The notes beneath the pieces were generated by a model that was given only the letters and a program-made list of their open reading frames with translations, was not told the origin of the DNA and made no database searches. Shown here in pieces: positions 45,297 to 53,537 of a DNA stretch of 64,000 nt; the stretch's first letter is position 1, and the number at the start of each line of letters is the position of its first letter. The DNA comes from Arenibacter certesii DSM 19833 (GTDB lineage Bacteria; Bacteroidota; Bacteroidia; Flavobacteriales; Flavobacteriaceae): contig NZ_KE386914.1 in NCBI RefSeq assembly GCF_000429545.1, positions 336,032 through 400,031 on the forward strand. The letters are read 5' to 3'. Both the position numbers and the translations under genes were made by a program.

Positions 45297-45536
45297 ATGA
45301 GCGAACCAGTTAAAAAATTCTCTCCCGTTGCAATAGCTATGGAGAAAGACAAAAGATATTCTTGGTGTACTTGCGGTCACAGTATCAATCAGCCTTTGTG
45401 CGACGGATCCCACAGAGCAGCAAAAGCCACTACTCCTTTAGCATATGTAGCTACAGAAGATAAAACCGCTAATTTCTGCACTTGCAAACTAACAAAAAAC
45501 CCTCCTTTTTGTGATGGTTCACATAAAGGGATTTAG
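45297..45536 (+). CDS. Double CDGSH iron-sulfur protein
   Basis: The 79-aa protein has two tandem CDGSH centres. The first has C24, C26, C35 and H39 (CTC...CDGSH). The second has C61, C63, C72 and H76. Each C3H1 set should bind a [2Fe-2S] cluster. The cytosolic protein may serve in electron transfer or redox sensing. It stands about 57 bases after the acyltransferase gene on the same strand. Confidence 0.92.
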   Translation: MSEPVKKFSPVAIAMEKDKRYSWCTCGHSINQPLCDGSHRAAKATTPLAYVATEDKTANFCTCKLTKNPPFCDGSHKGI

Positions 45537-45580
45537 TATTAAGTATTAAGTAGTGAGTACAAAGTATTAAGTATTGAGTT
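45534..45580 (+). repeat. Imperfect short tandem repeat (AGTATTAAG unit)
   Basis: The unit AGTATTAAG or near variants (AGTATTAAGTATTAAGTAGTG, then AAAGTATTAAGTATTGAG) recurs about five times directly after the CDGSH stop. It is likely a slippage-prone repeat without function. Confidence 0.55.
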
Positions 45581-45592
45581 CTTCCCTCGGGC

Positions 45593-45833
45593 AGGCCCGA
45601 GAACACGAACTTTAGCTAACTTAAGTTTGGGTATCTTTTTAATAATATCCTATTTAAATAGCGAAGCAAAATTCCTTATCCTCAGAATAATGGGCCAAAG
45701 CTCCGAAATCAGGAGCGAAGGAACGTAGCGACGCGGAGTTTGGCCCCTGGTTTTTCGACCTCGGTGTCGAAAAAATTCATAAGAGAAGGCGCCTTTTTCT
45801 TTGTTTCGTTTCTTTTGGGCGAGCAAAAGAAAC
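45593..45833 (+). repeat. Composite dispersed repeat, copy B (leader plus three hairpins)
   Basis: The leader 45593-45681 aligns with 24018-24104. After it lie three consecutive hairpins: a long one (GGGCCAAA...TTTGGCCC, 45692-45747), TTTTTCGAC/GTCGAAAAA (45751-45774) and GTTTCTTTTG/CAAAAGAAAC (45808-45833). No gene is present, and the frame across it is a by-product of the palindromes. It resembles REP/BIME-like elements known in Bacteroidota. Confidence 0.7.
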
Positions 45834-46026
45834 CGACGAAGGAGGTTCATGAATACCTTTAAAAAGGAAATAGAAAGCAATGAACTAAATGAAAGCAAGT
45901 AGGTTAGAGAAATTGATAAAAAGCACTTATGATTCAATTACAAAACTAACAACATAATGCATACCCAATATATGTTTAGTTAGATGATAGATATGAAATA
46001 CTTTAATTACATAATACTCTAGACAT

Positions 46027-46063
46027 AAAAAAAAGTCCTGTTGGCACATGTCAGCAGGACTTT
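46027..46063 (-). terminator. Minus-strand terminator
   Basis: AAAGTCCTG (46032-46040) pairs with CAGGACTTT (46055-46063), extended by G-U pairs, with eight A on the plus strand, i.e. T-tract on minus. The unit lies about 500 bases beyond lpdA, so what it terminates is unclear. Confidence 0.6.
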
Positions 46064-46492
46064 ATGGTTATAGATCAGATTTATCGATATGAAATGGGTT
46101 CGCGCTTTTCTTAAAATAAAATTATTGGGCGTTTCCCTATCGGGTCGCTCTTTACGCTATACCCGCCTGACAACCGGCAGGTCTTTTTTGGCTATCGGCC
46201 TATATCGGTAATTTTGCTTTATTGAGGTTTTATTCAAAATACCCCAAGGTTTACAAAACCTTGCAGGATTAGGAGCTAAAAATCCATAACTCAAAAAAAG
46301 GATGACGCTACAATAGCTAACGCAAATTAATCTGACGATTTAGTAATGTGTTAATTTGAAAATGAAATAATAGCCTCCCCCAAAAAAAACATGGAGCGGC
46401 CAAATGTGAAATCGGTTTAAATACTGAAATATTTTTTGTGTAGGTCTCTGATATAATAGGTTGTCCACTTGAACTTTTAACTTTGTTTACAC
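46064..46492. other. Non-coding spacer between two terminators
   Basis: About 430 bases carry no convincing gene. Near 46130-46200 is GC-rich text (GGGCGTTTCCC, CCCGCCTGACAACCGGCAGG) like that often seen in Bacteroidota intergenic repeats. A plus-strand TAACTTTG box lies near 46479. I saw no clear RNA gene. Confidence 0.4.
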
Positions 46493-46493
46493 A

Positions 46494-46528
46494 AAAAAAG
46501 GCCTATTGGAATTCCAACAGGCCTTTTT
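46494..46528. terminator. Terminator of lpdA
   Basis: AGGCCTATTGGAA followed by TTCCAACAGGCCT forms a nearly perfect hairpin flanked by A-run and T-run. It lies 29 bases past the minus-strand lpdA stop. Confidence 0.85.
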
Positions 46529-46556
46529 GATTATATATAATTACTATTACTCCTTA

Positions 46557-47963
46557 TTATATGTGCAATGCACGATCTTCGGTTGCTGCCAAGGCTGCTT
46601 CCTTCACTGCCTCTGCATAGGTAGGGTGTGCATGACTCATCCGGGCGATATCTTCAGCTGACGCTCTGAATTCCATAGCTGTAACGGCTTCTGCAATTAA
46701 ATCTGCCGCACGGGCTCCAATCATATGCACCCCTAATACTTCATCGGTCTCCTTATCGGCCAAAATTTTCACAAATCCGTCTAAATCCATACTAGCACGG
46801 GAACGTCCCAATGCTCTCATTGGAAACTGACCAATCTTATAATCTACGCCTGCTTCTTTTAACTGCTCTTCGGTTTTTCCAACTGCAGCAACTTCTGGCC
46901 ATGTATAAACTACTCCTGGAATAAGGTTGTAATCGATATGTGGCTTCTGTCCTGCCAAAATCTCAGCTACCATACTACCTTCTTCCTCGGCCTTATGGGC
47001 CAACATAGCGCCCCTTACTACATCTCCAATAGCGTATATATTGGAAACATTGGTCTGTAAATGGTCATTAACCGCAACAGTACCGTTTTTTTCCATCTTT
47101 ACCCCAGCCGCTTCTAGATTTAAGCCATCGGTGTAAGGTCTTCTTCCTACAGCTACCAAACAGTAATCTCCTTTGAGCTCTACTTCAGCACCTTTCTTAT
47201 CATCAGCTTTAATGATTACTTCGTTGCCATTGGTCTCAACAGATTTGACTTTATGAGATAGAAGGAACTTAACTTTCTGTTTCTTCAACACTTTGGTTAA
47301 TTCTTTGGATAGACCAGCATCCATCCCAGGGATAATACGATCCATGAATTCTACCACTGTTACCTCTGCCCCCAGACGCTTATAAACCTGACCTAATTCC
47401 AAACCGATAACACCACCTCCGATGATGATCATATGTTTTGGAATCTCTTTAAGCTTTAAAGCTTCCGTGGAAGTAATTACGCGCTTCTTATCCAATTTTA
47501 TAAACGGAAGAGTTGATGGTTTAGAACCTGTAGCGATAATTACATTCTTCGCTTCAATGGTTTCCGTTTCTCCATCTGTTTTATCAATATTGATATGAGT
47601 GGCATCCTTAAAGCTCCCCAATCCTTCAAAGACGGTAATCTTGTTTTTATCCATCAAGAATTTTACCCCATCACAGGTCTGGTCTACTACAGCTTGTTTA
47701 CGGGAAATCATTTTTTCCAAGTTTACCTTTATTTCTCCTGGAATTTCAATACCGTGCGTTTCAAAATGCTTCACTGCATCCTCATAATGGTGTGAAGAAT
47801 CCAACAAAGCTTTAGAAGGTATACACCCAACGTTAAGGCAGGTTCCCCCTAAAGTGGAATACTTTTCTATAATTGCGGTTTTCATTCCTAATTGGGCACA
47901 TCTAATTGCAGCGACATATCCTCCAGGACCTGAGCCAATAATGGCTACATCGTATTGGGTCAT
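46557..47963 (-). CDS. lpdA: Dihydrolipoyl dehydrogenase (E3)
   Basis: The enzyme reoxidises dihydrolipoamide in 2-oxoacid dehydrogenase and glycine-cleavage complexes. The 468-aa protein has FAD-binding IIGSGPGGYVAAI, redox pair C42/C47 in GGTCLNVGCIPSK, NAD-binding GGGVIGLELG and the C-terminal H-P-T-x-x-E catalytic dyad (HAHPTYAEAVKEA). It is monocistronic, with its own promoter (48006-48035) and terminator. No E1/E2 genes are adjacent. Confidence 0.97.
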   Translation of the reverse strand: MTQYDVAIIGSGPGGYVAAIRCAQLGMKTAIIEKYSTLGGTCLNVGCIPSKALLDSSHHYEDAVKHFETHGIEIPGEIKVNLEKMISRKQAVVDQTCDGVKFLMDKNKITVFEGLGSFKDATHINIDKTDGETETIEAKNVIIATGSKPSTLPFIKLDKKRVITSTEALKLKEIPKHMIIIGGGVIGLELGQVYKRLGAEVTVVEFMDRIIPGMDAGLSKELTKVLKKQKVKFLLSHKVKSVETNGNEVIIKADDKKGAEVELKGDYCLVAVGRRPYTDGLNLEAAGVKMEKNGTVAVNDHLQTNVSNIYAIGDVVRGAMLAHKAEEEGSMVAEILAGQKPHIDYNLIPGVVYTWPEVAAVGKTEEQLKEAGVDYKIGQFPMRALGRSRASMDLDGFVKILADKETDEVLGVHMIGARAADLIAEAVTAMEFRASAEDIARMSHAHPTYAEAVKEAALAATEDRALHI

Positions 47964-48005
47964 ATTAATAATGTATTGAAAAGATTAGATTTAACTTAAT
48001 TGGAA

Positions 48006-48035
48006 CAAAAATACAAATGTTTTATGGTTGCACAA
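48006..48035 (-). promoter_or_regulatory. Promoter of lpdA
   Basis: On the minus strand the -7 reads TATTTTTG (48006-48013), and a TTG -33 lies after a 19-bp spacer (48033-48035). The fit to the Bacteroidota consensus is good; transcription would start near 48000. Confidence 0.65.
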
Positions 48036-48080
48036 CAAAGCAACTTTATGAAAATATCAGTTCCGATTTTTTTTATTAAA

Positions 48081-48539
48081 CTAAATAGAAATCTCCGTGC
48101 TATTCTTCACTTCTTTTATAACAAAGGCACTTTGCGAACTACCAATATGGTTAAGAGCGGTGAGCTTGGTCACCATAAAATCGCGATACTCCTCCATATT
48201 CCCAACATATATTTTCAAAATATAATCGTAATCGCCACTAATGTGGTGGCATTCCATTACTTCCTTCAATTTTAATACCTCCCGCTCAAACTGCGATATA
48301 TGTTCTTTGGTATGTTGCGTCAATTTAACATGACAAAGCACGACGAAGGATTTTTTGACCTTCTTCTTGTCTACTAAAGCTACATATTTGGTAATAACCT
48401 CCAATTTCTCCAAACGCTTGATTCGTTCATAGGCGGCGGTTACCGATAACCCTAAGGTTAGGGCATATTCTTTGGTGGTGCGTTTGCTATCTTGTTGTAG
48501 CAATCCTAATAATTTTATATCCGTTCCATCCAATTTCAT
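48081..48539 (-). CDS. Lrp/AsnC-family transcriptional regulator
   Basis: The 152-aa protein has an N-terminal helix-turn-helix (LDGTDIKLLGLLQQDSKRTTKEYALTLGLSVTAAYERIKRLEKLEVI) and a C-terminal ligand-binding RAM domain (about 70-140, VLKLKEVMECHHISGDYDYILKIYV). It should bind an amino acid. It is divergent from a methionine gamma-lyase-like gene, with an inverted repeat between them, so methionine or its relatives are likely effectors. The start is ATG 48539. Confidence 0.92.
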   Translation of the reverse strand: MKLDGTDIKLLGLLQQDSKRTTKEYALTLGLSVTAAYERIKRLEKLEVITKYVALVDKKKVKKSFVVLCHVKLTQHTKEHISQFEREVLKLKEVMECHHISGDYDYILKIYVGNMEEYRDFMVTKLTALNHIGSSQSAFVIKEVKNSTEISI

Positions 48540-48590
48540 CCTGATAAATTTTCGGTATTACGAGCCAGATCATTGTTTTTATCAATCATA

Positions 48591-48607
48591 ATCTAAATTA
48601 ATTAGAT
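48591..48607. promoter_or_regulatory. Inverted repeat in the lrp/methionine-lyase intergenic region
   Basis: ATCTAA-N5-TTAGAT is a perfect inverted repeat in AT-rich DNA, midway between the two start codons. Lrp-type proteins favour such AT-rich dyads. Confidence 0.45.
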
Positions 48608-48696
48608 AATATAGTTTTATATTCCGAATATCTTTATAAATATTGAATTTACATCTGCTTATACATAACTTTATAGGAAAACTAATAATAAACATT

Positions 48697-49896
48697 ATGA
48701 AATATAAAGGTGCTGATCACTTACAAGACTTACAATATTTTGGAGAATATGGAGGAGTCAACCCCTCAATTTCGGATTCGTCTACCTATACATTTTTATC
48801 CGCCAAGACCATGTTCGATACCTTTGAAGGGAACACAGAAGGATGTTATTTGTACAGCAGGCATTCTTCCCCCTCCAATTTATATTTAGGAGAAGCTTTG
48901 GCGGCCCTTGAAGGAACTGAAACCGCCAATGTAACTGGTAGTGGCATGGGTGCCATAACATCCGTGATCCTACAGTTGTGTGATGCTGGTGACCATATTG
49001 TAAGCAGCAGAACCATCTATGGGGGCACCTATGCATTTATGAAAAATTTCCTGAAAAAATTTGATATCAGGATCTCTTTTGTAGACACTACCAATATAGA
49101 GTCCGTTACTGAGGCCATAACCTCTAAAACAAAATTGATCTACTGCGAGTCCGTAAGCAATCCGCTTTTAGAGATAACAGACATTGCACAAATGTCAAAC
49201 ATTGCCAAAAGGAACGGTATCCCATTAGTGGTAGATAATACCTTTTCTCCTCTATCCATTAGTCCTGCAAAATTAGGCGCAGATATCGTAATCCATAGTC
49301 TAACCAAGTTTATTAATGGCACTAGCGATTGTGTGGCAGGTGCTATTTGTGGAACCAAGGAATTCTGTCTCAGCCTTAAAGATGTGAATTCTGGCGCAGG
49401 GATGCTCTTAGGGAGTACGCTAGATAGTTTACGAGCCTCATCTATATTGAAAAATATGCGAACACTTCATATTAGAATGCAAAAACACAGTGAAAACGCG
49501 TTGTTTTTAGCCCAAAAATTTGACAAGGACGGATTAAAAGTGGTTTATCCAGGTTTAAGCTCTCACAAAGACCATAGAGTAATGACGCAACAATTTAATC
49601 CGGAGTATGGCTATGGTGGGTTATTAACTATTGATGTAGGCTCTCTCGATAAAGCCAATGCCCTTATGGAACTTATGCAAGAAAAAAATCTTGGATATTT
49701 AGCAGTAAGCTTAGGCTTTTACAAAACCTTGTTTAGTGCACCAGGTTCTTCCACCTCTTCTGAAATCCCTATGGAAGAACAATTAGAAATGGGACTTTCC
49801 AATGGGTTAATTCGTTTCTCTATAGGTTTGGACAGTAATATTGAACGCACCTACAACACCATGAAAAGCTGTCTCCAAGAGTTAAATATAATATGA
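48697..49896 (+). CDS. Methionine gamma-lyase-like PLP enzyme (Cys/Met metabolism family)
   Basis: The frame opens at 48643, but the natural start is ATG 48697 (MKYKGADHLQDLQYFGEYGG), giving 399 aa. It belongs to the gamma-family of PLP enzymes. The PLP lysine is K204 in HSLTKFINGTSD, and the fold motifs YSRHSSPSNLYLGEALAALEGTE and GMGAITSV are present. Members include methionine gamma-lyase, cystathionine gamma-lyase and beta-lyase. The substrate-gate Cys near residue 110 of MGL is not obvious here, so the name rests on overall similarity and on the Lrp/NhaC neighbours. It is likely controlled by the divergent Lrp protein. Confidence 0.85.
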   Translation: MKYKGADHLQDLQYFGEYGGVNPSISDSSTYTFLSAKTMFDTFEGNTEGCYLYSRHSSPSNLYLGEALAALEGTETANVTGSGMGAITSVILQLCDAGDHIVSSRTIYGGTYAFMKNFLKKFDIRISFVDTTNIESVTEAITSKTKLIYCESVSNPLLEITDIAQMSNIAKRNGIPLVVDNTFSPLSISPAKLGADIVIHSLTKFINGTSDCVAGAICGTKEFCLSLKDVNSGAGMLLGSTLDSLRASSILKNMRTLHIRMQKHSENALFLAQKFDKDGLKVVYPGLSSHKDHRVMTQQFNPEYGYGGLLTIDVGSLDKANALMELMQEKNLGYLAVSLGFYKTLFSAPGSSTSSEIPMEEQLEMGLSNGLIRFSIGLDSNIERTYNTMKSCLQELNII

Positions 49897-50144
49897 ATAC
49901 CTATATTGTTCGAACTAGATAGTACATAAAACCATAAGACCACAATTCCTTTTATTTAAATAATAACACAATTGACAGCACCAACAACACTATCTAATTT
50001 CAATCCCTCCAAAAAAAATAAAAAATGGAAAAAACAAGGAGCTAGTTGAAAACACAAGCTTAGCTAAAATGGTTACTATTTTATTTAGGTTTGCAGAACA
50101 AGGGGCAAAATCGTAATATTACGAAGTAACAAAGACTTTTTTAA
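49897..50144. other. Spacer upstream of nhaC-type gene with a -7 box
   Basis: A TAGGTTTG box lies at 50086-50093, 52 bases before the start codon. No S-adenosylmethionine riboswitch motif was seen, and no gene. Confidence 0.5.
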
Positions 50145-51647
50145 ATGCAAAACAATAGCATCAACCCGAGTGGACCTGAAAATGAACATATTGTCGAAAA
50201 TAAAGAGTTAAACATTTGGGAAGCATTAATACCTGTATTTGCTCTGGTAGGAATGTTGGCCTACAATGTTTTTATTTTTGGTGATGATGCCCTAAGCGGT
50301 TCCAATCAGTTTATTCTCCTTATGGGAGGCGCAGTTGCTGCAATAGTAGGCGTTTTAAATAAAGTTTCCTATGAAAAAATGTTCTCTGAGGTAGCCGAAA
50401 ATGTAAAATCTACTACCGGCGCACTACTCATCTTATTAATGGTAGGGGCACTATCTGGAACTTGGCTTATAAGTGGAATTATCCCTACCATGATATATTA
50501 CGGATTACAGATCCTAAACCCCACTATTTTTCTAGCGGCCTGCGTTATAATCTGCGCAGTAATCTCAGTGGCCACCGGAAGCTCCTGGACTACCTCTGCA
50601 ACCGTGGGTATTGCTTTGATCGGAATAGGAACCACACTTGGTATTCCCTTGGGAATGACGGGAGGAGCCATATTATCTGGCGCTTATTTTGGAGATAAAA
50701 TGTCCCCGTTAAGCGACACCACAAACCTAGCTCCCGCTATGGCCGGTAGCGATCTCTTTAGTCATATTAAGTATATGGCATTAACCACCGTCCCTACAAT
50801 AATTATAACCATATTGGTCTTTATAATATTAGGTTTCACCGTAGATACTAGTGGCACAGCCGATACCCAGGGTATAATGAATGCCATAGAGAAGACCTTT
50901 AATATTAATGGATGGTTATTCTTGGTGCCCATTGCGGTAGTTGCCCTTATTCTAAAAAAAGCACCTCCCCTTTTAGCACTATTGGTCGGAACCTTATTAG
51001 GAGCCGTCTTCGCACTAATTTTTCAGCCTGATATTGTAATGGGACTCACCGGAGCACCCTCTTTAACAATGGAATCTGGGTATAAGGGTGTAATGAACGC
51101 TATAACGGTACAAACAAATATTGCCTCCGAAAACGCGATTCTTAGTGATCTTTTCTCTTCAAAAGGAATGGCAGGAATGCTGGGAACTATTTGGTTAATT
51201 ATATGTGCTATGGTATTTGGGGGAATCATGGATGGCATTGGAGCATTATCTAGAATCAGTAGCGCCTTGTTAAGCATGGCAAAATCCACTTTTAGCCTTT
51301 TTGCCAGCACCGTTGCCAGTTGTTTGGCGCTAAACCTTACAGCTTCAGATCAGTACTTGGCAATTGTAGTACCCGGAAAGATGTTTTCTAAAGCTTATAA
51401 AGACAAGGGGCTTGCCCCTGAAAACCTTAGTAGGACCTTAGAAGATTCTGGTACCGTAACCTCAGTACTTATTCCTTGGAATACTTGTGGCGCTTATCAT
51501 TCTGGCGTATTAGGCGTTGGAGTGGCCGACTATTTTGTATACGCCATTTTTAATTGGCTAAGCCCGTTCATGACCTTGATCTTTGCCGCTTTTAATATTA
51601 AAATAAAACAACTCGCTACCAACGTGGTTGGAGCAGATAAATACTAA
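50145..51647 (+). CDS. NhaC-family antiporter (possible amino-acid carrier)
   Basis: The 500-aa integral membrane protein has about 11-13 hydrophobic segments. It shows NhaC-family blocks such as ATGSSWTTSATVGIALIGIGTTLGIPLGMTGGAILSGAYFGDKMSPLSDTTNLAPA and DQYLAIVVPGKMF. The family is named for Na+/H+ exchange but includes malate/lactate and predicted methionine carriers (MetT). Its place after a methionine-lyase gene and an Lrp regulator favours import of methionine or a related amino acid. The alternative is plain Na+/H+ exchange. Confidence 0.88.
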   Translation: MQNNSINPSGPENEHIVENKELNIWEALIPVFALVGMLAYNVFIFGDDALSGSNQFILLMGGAVAAIVGVLNKVSYEKMFSEVAENVKSTTGALLILLMVGALSGTWLISGIIPTMIYYGLQILNPTIFLAACVIICAVISVATGSSWTTSATVGIALIGIGTTLGIPLGMTGGAILSGAYFGDKMSPLSDTTNLAPAMAGSDLFSHIKYMALTTVPTIIITILVFIILGFTVDTSGTADTQGIMNAIEKTFNINGWLFLVPIAVVALILKKAPPLLALLVGTLLGAVFALIFQPDIVMGLTGAPSLTMESGYKGVMNAITVQTNIASENAILSDLFSSKGMAGMLGTIWLIICAMVFGGIMDGIGALSRISSALLSMAKSTFSLFASTVASCLALNLTASDQYLAIVVPGKMFSKAYKDKGLAPENLSRTLEDSGTVTSVLIPWNTCGAYHSGVLGVGVADYFVYAIFNWLSPFMTLIFAAFNIKIKQLATNVVGADKY

Positions 51648-52068
51648 TCAATTAAATCTTCAAACTTTGTTTAGTAAAATAGTTTGTTAAAAATTTACAA
51701 TAAATTAATTTTTAAAAATCGAAATACAACTGAGATACAGTTTAGTAATTTAAACCTGTAGCAATAGGCATAGTACACGTCATAAAACTGTACTTGCAAT
51801 AAAGATTCACTTTGGAATACAAAATCATAACTGAACCAACATATCATACCATATCAGTAATTGAACAATTATTAAATCTACATTCCTGTTTTTGAGAATT
51901 TACCGTTCTGTCAACCACAGAAATGAGAATAACACAATCCCACCCTCAAGGTATACCTAGCCATCTATTAAAGCTATAACCTTATAAATTTTTTAAATTA
52001 CAATTCCTTCCTATCACCTGATATAAGCAGTAATTTTACATCAGAAATCAATAATAAAAATTAAAAAT
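51648..52068. other. Non-coding spacer upstream of ahpC
   Basis: About 420 AT-rich bases hold no gene, no strong terminator for the NhaC gene and no exact TAnnTTTG box. A peroxide-responsive operator could be here but was not identified. Confidence 0.4.
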
Positions 52069-52713
52069 ATGACTTTAGTAGGAAAAAAATTTCCAGATCT
52101 TAGCGTAAACGCAATGAATGAAATGGGCGATACTTTTAAACTTAATGTTTTAGAAGAAGCTCAAAAAAACAATAAAAAAGTAATCTTGTTTTGGTACCCT
52201 AAGGATTTCACCTTTGTATGTCCAACTGAATTACACGCTTTCCAGGCAGCTTTAGGTGAGTTCGAAAAAAGAAACACCATAGTAATAGGTGCTTCTTGCG
52301 ACACTGCTGAAGTTCATTTTGCTTGGTTAAATACTTCTAAGGACAACGGTGGTATTGAAGGAGTTACTTACCCAATCTTAGCAGACAGCAACAGAAACCT
52401 TGCATCTACTTTAGGTATTTTAGATATCACAAATGAGCAATTCAACGACGAAACAGGAGTTGTAACTGTAGAAGGTGATAATGTTACTTACCGTGCTACT
52501 TACTTAATTGATGAAGAGGGAACTGTATTCCACGAAGGTATTAACCATATGCCTTTAGGAAGAAATGTTAATGAATACCTACGTTTAATTGATGCTTATA
52601 CCCACGTTCAGGAAAAAGGTGAAGTTTGTCCTGCAAACTGGGAAGAAGGTAAAGATGCTATGACTGCCGATAGAAAAGGAGTAGCAAGCTATTTGGCTAC
52701 CCACTCCAACTAA
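52069..52713 (+). CDS. ahpC: Typical 2-Cys peroxiredoxin (AhpC-like)
   Basis: The 214-aa enzyme reduces H2O2 and organic peroxides. The peroxidatic C51 is in DFTFVCPTE, the resolving C187 is in GEVCPANWEEG, and the catalytic-type T48 is present. The C-terminal tail after C187 is longer than in the sensitive eukaryotic type. Downstream, beyond a weak terminator-like hairpin, come a thioredoxin and an 84-aa protein, a likely electron donor set. No ahpF is adjacent. Confidence 0.95.
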   Translation: MTLVGKKFPDLSVNAMNEMGDTFKLNVLEEAQKNNKKVILFWYPKDFTFVCPTELHAFQAALGEFEKRNTIVIGASCDTAEVHFAWLNTSKDNGGIEGVTYPILADSNRNLASTLGILDITNEQFNDETGVVTVEGDNVTYRATYLIDEEGTVFHEGINHMPLGRNVNEYLRLIDAYTHVQEKGEVCPANWEEGKDAMTADRKGVASYLATHSN

Positions 52714-52732
52714 CATCAAACAATAAATTTAC

Positions 52733-52757
52733 GGAGTCCATTTTTAGGATGGACTCC
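52733..52757 (+). terminator. Weak hairpin between ahpC and the thioredoxin gene
   Basis: GGAGTCCAT pairs with ATGGACTCC around a TTTTAGG loop, but only TATTCTTT follows instead of a clean T-run. It may reduce rather than stop read-through into the thioredoxin gene. Confidence 0.55.
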
Positions 52758-52789
52758 TATTCTTTAGTACGAATTTAAAATTTAGAGTT

Positions 52790-53104
52790 ATGTTATTAGA
52801 ATTAGAGAATGATAATCTTAAAGAGATTATAGATCAAAATAAAAAGGTTGTAGTACAGTATTCTGCCACATGGTGTGGTAACTGTAGGATTATGAAGCCT
52901 AAGTTTAAAAAAGAAGCTTCCGATAATGAGGATATTACCTTCGTATTGGCGGATGCTGAAAAGTTTCCTGAATCTCGTAAATTAGCAAAAGTGGACAACT
53001 TGCCTACTTTCGCAATTTTTGAGAATGGGGAGATCAGAAATCAGGTGCAAACAAATAAGTATGACGTTTTAAAAGAGTTGATAAGTGAAATTACCAGTAA
53101 TTAA
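52790..53104 (+). CDS. Thioredoxin-family protein
   Basis: The 104-aa thioredoxin fold has active site C29-G-N-C32 in SATWCGNC, with cis-Pro in NLPTFAIFENG. The CGNC centre differs from the CGPC of classical thioredoxin and may change its redox potential. It has no signal peptide. Its stop codon lies inside the next gene, since the two overlap by 20 bases, which implies coupled translation. With ahpC upstream it is a plausible reductant of the peroxiredoxin. Confidence 0.92.
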   Translation: MLLELENDNLKEIIDQNKKVVVQYSATWCGNCRIMKPKFKKEASDNEDITFVLADAEKFPESRKLAKVDNLPTFAIFENGEIRNQVQTNKYDVLKELISEITSN

Positions 53105-53339
53105 GCACCTCACACAGTTTATTGCCGATAACGACGAGGACTATGTATTGGAAACAATAGAAACCTTGGAATCTATTACGGAAGTTTCTTCTATAAAAGA
53201 GGATGAAATGGATGTTATTGGCGAATTACTATCAAATCTATATGGCGCGTTGGAAGTCAACAAGTCCATAAAAGAAGGGAAATCCCAAAAAGACGCCCTA
53301 AATGAGTTTATGCAACGGGTGATGGGATCTATTGACTAA
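53085..53339 (+). CDS. Small protein coupled to thioredoxin (DUF6952-like)
   Basis: The 84-aa protein is mostly helical and acidic (FIADNDEDYVLETIETLESITEVSSIKEDEMDVIGELLSNLYGALEVNKSIKEGKSQKDALNEFMQRVMGS). It has no Cys, signal or membrane segment. I associate it with the small DUF6952 family often seen with thioredoxin/AhpC genes in Flavobacteriaceae, though this recall is uncertain. It overlaps the thioredoxin gene by 20 bases and is followed by a terminator. A scaffold or regulator of the thioredoxin is possible; no function is established. Confidence 0.75.
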   Translation: MKLPVIKHLTQFIADNDEDYVLETIETLESITEVSSIKEDEMDVIGELLSNLYGALEVNKSIKEGKSQKDALNEFMQRVMGSID

Positions 53340-53379
53340 TAAAAGTTGCTAAGGCAATTTCTGTAAGCAAATCACAAAC

Positions 53380-53422
53380 AAAGCCGTCAGTAGGAGGTAA
53401 ACCCTTTTATAGACGGCTTTTT
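53380..53422 (+). terminator. Terminator of the ahpC-trx group
   Basis: AAAGCCGTC pairs with GACGGCTTT around a 23-base loop, and further T follow. It lies 40 bases past the last stop. Confidence 0.8.
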
Positions 53423-53537
53423 GTGGAAATTAGCGCTATTTCCCTACACAATTTGGGAGCGACAACTTTTTTCTCTCTTATTACTTACATATCCGCTATA
53501 TATTTTTTATTTTCACAGCAAATTAAAATTTAGAACC

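Noticed and set aside
45650..45937. 95-aa minus-strand ORF
   Set aside because: It runs through three hairpins of repeat copy B; basic low-complexity text arises from the palindromes.
46027..46528. Small RNA between the two terminators downstream of lpdA
   Set aside because: The terminators fit, but no minus-strand TAnnTTTG box or structured element was found in the spacer.
49897..50144. SAM riboswitch upstream of the NhaC carrier
   Set aside because: I looked for conserved SAM aptamer blocks because of the methionine link and saw none.
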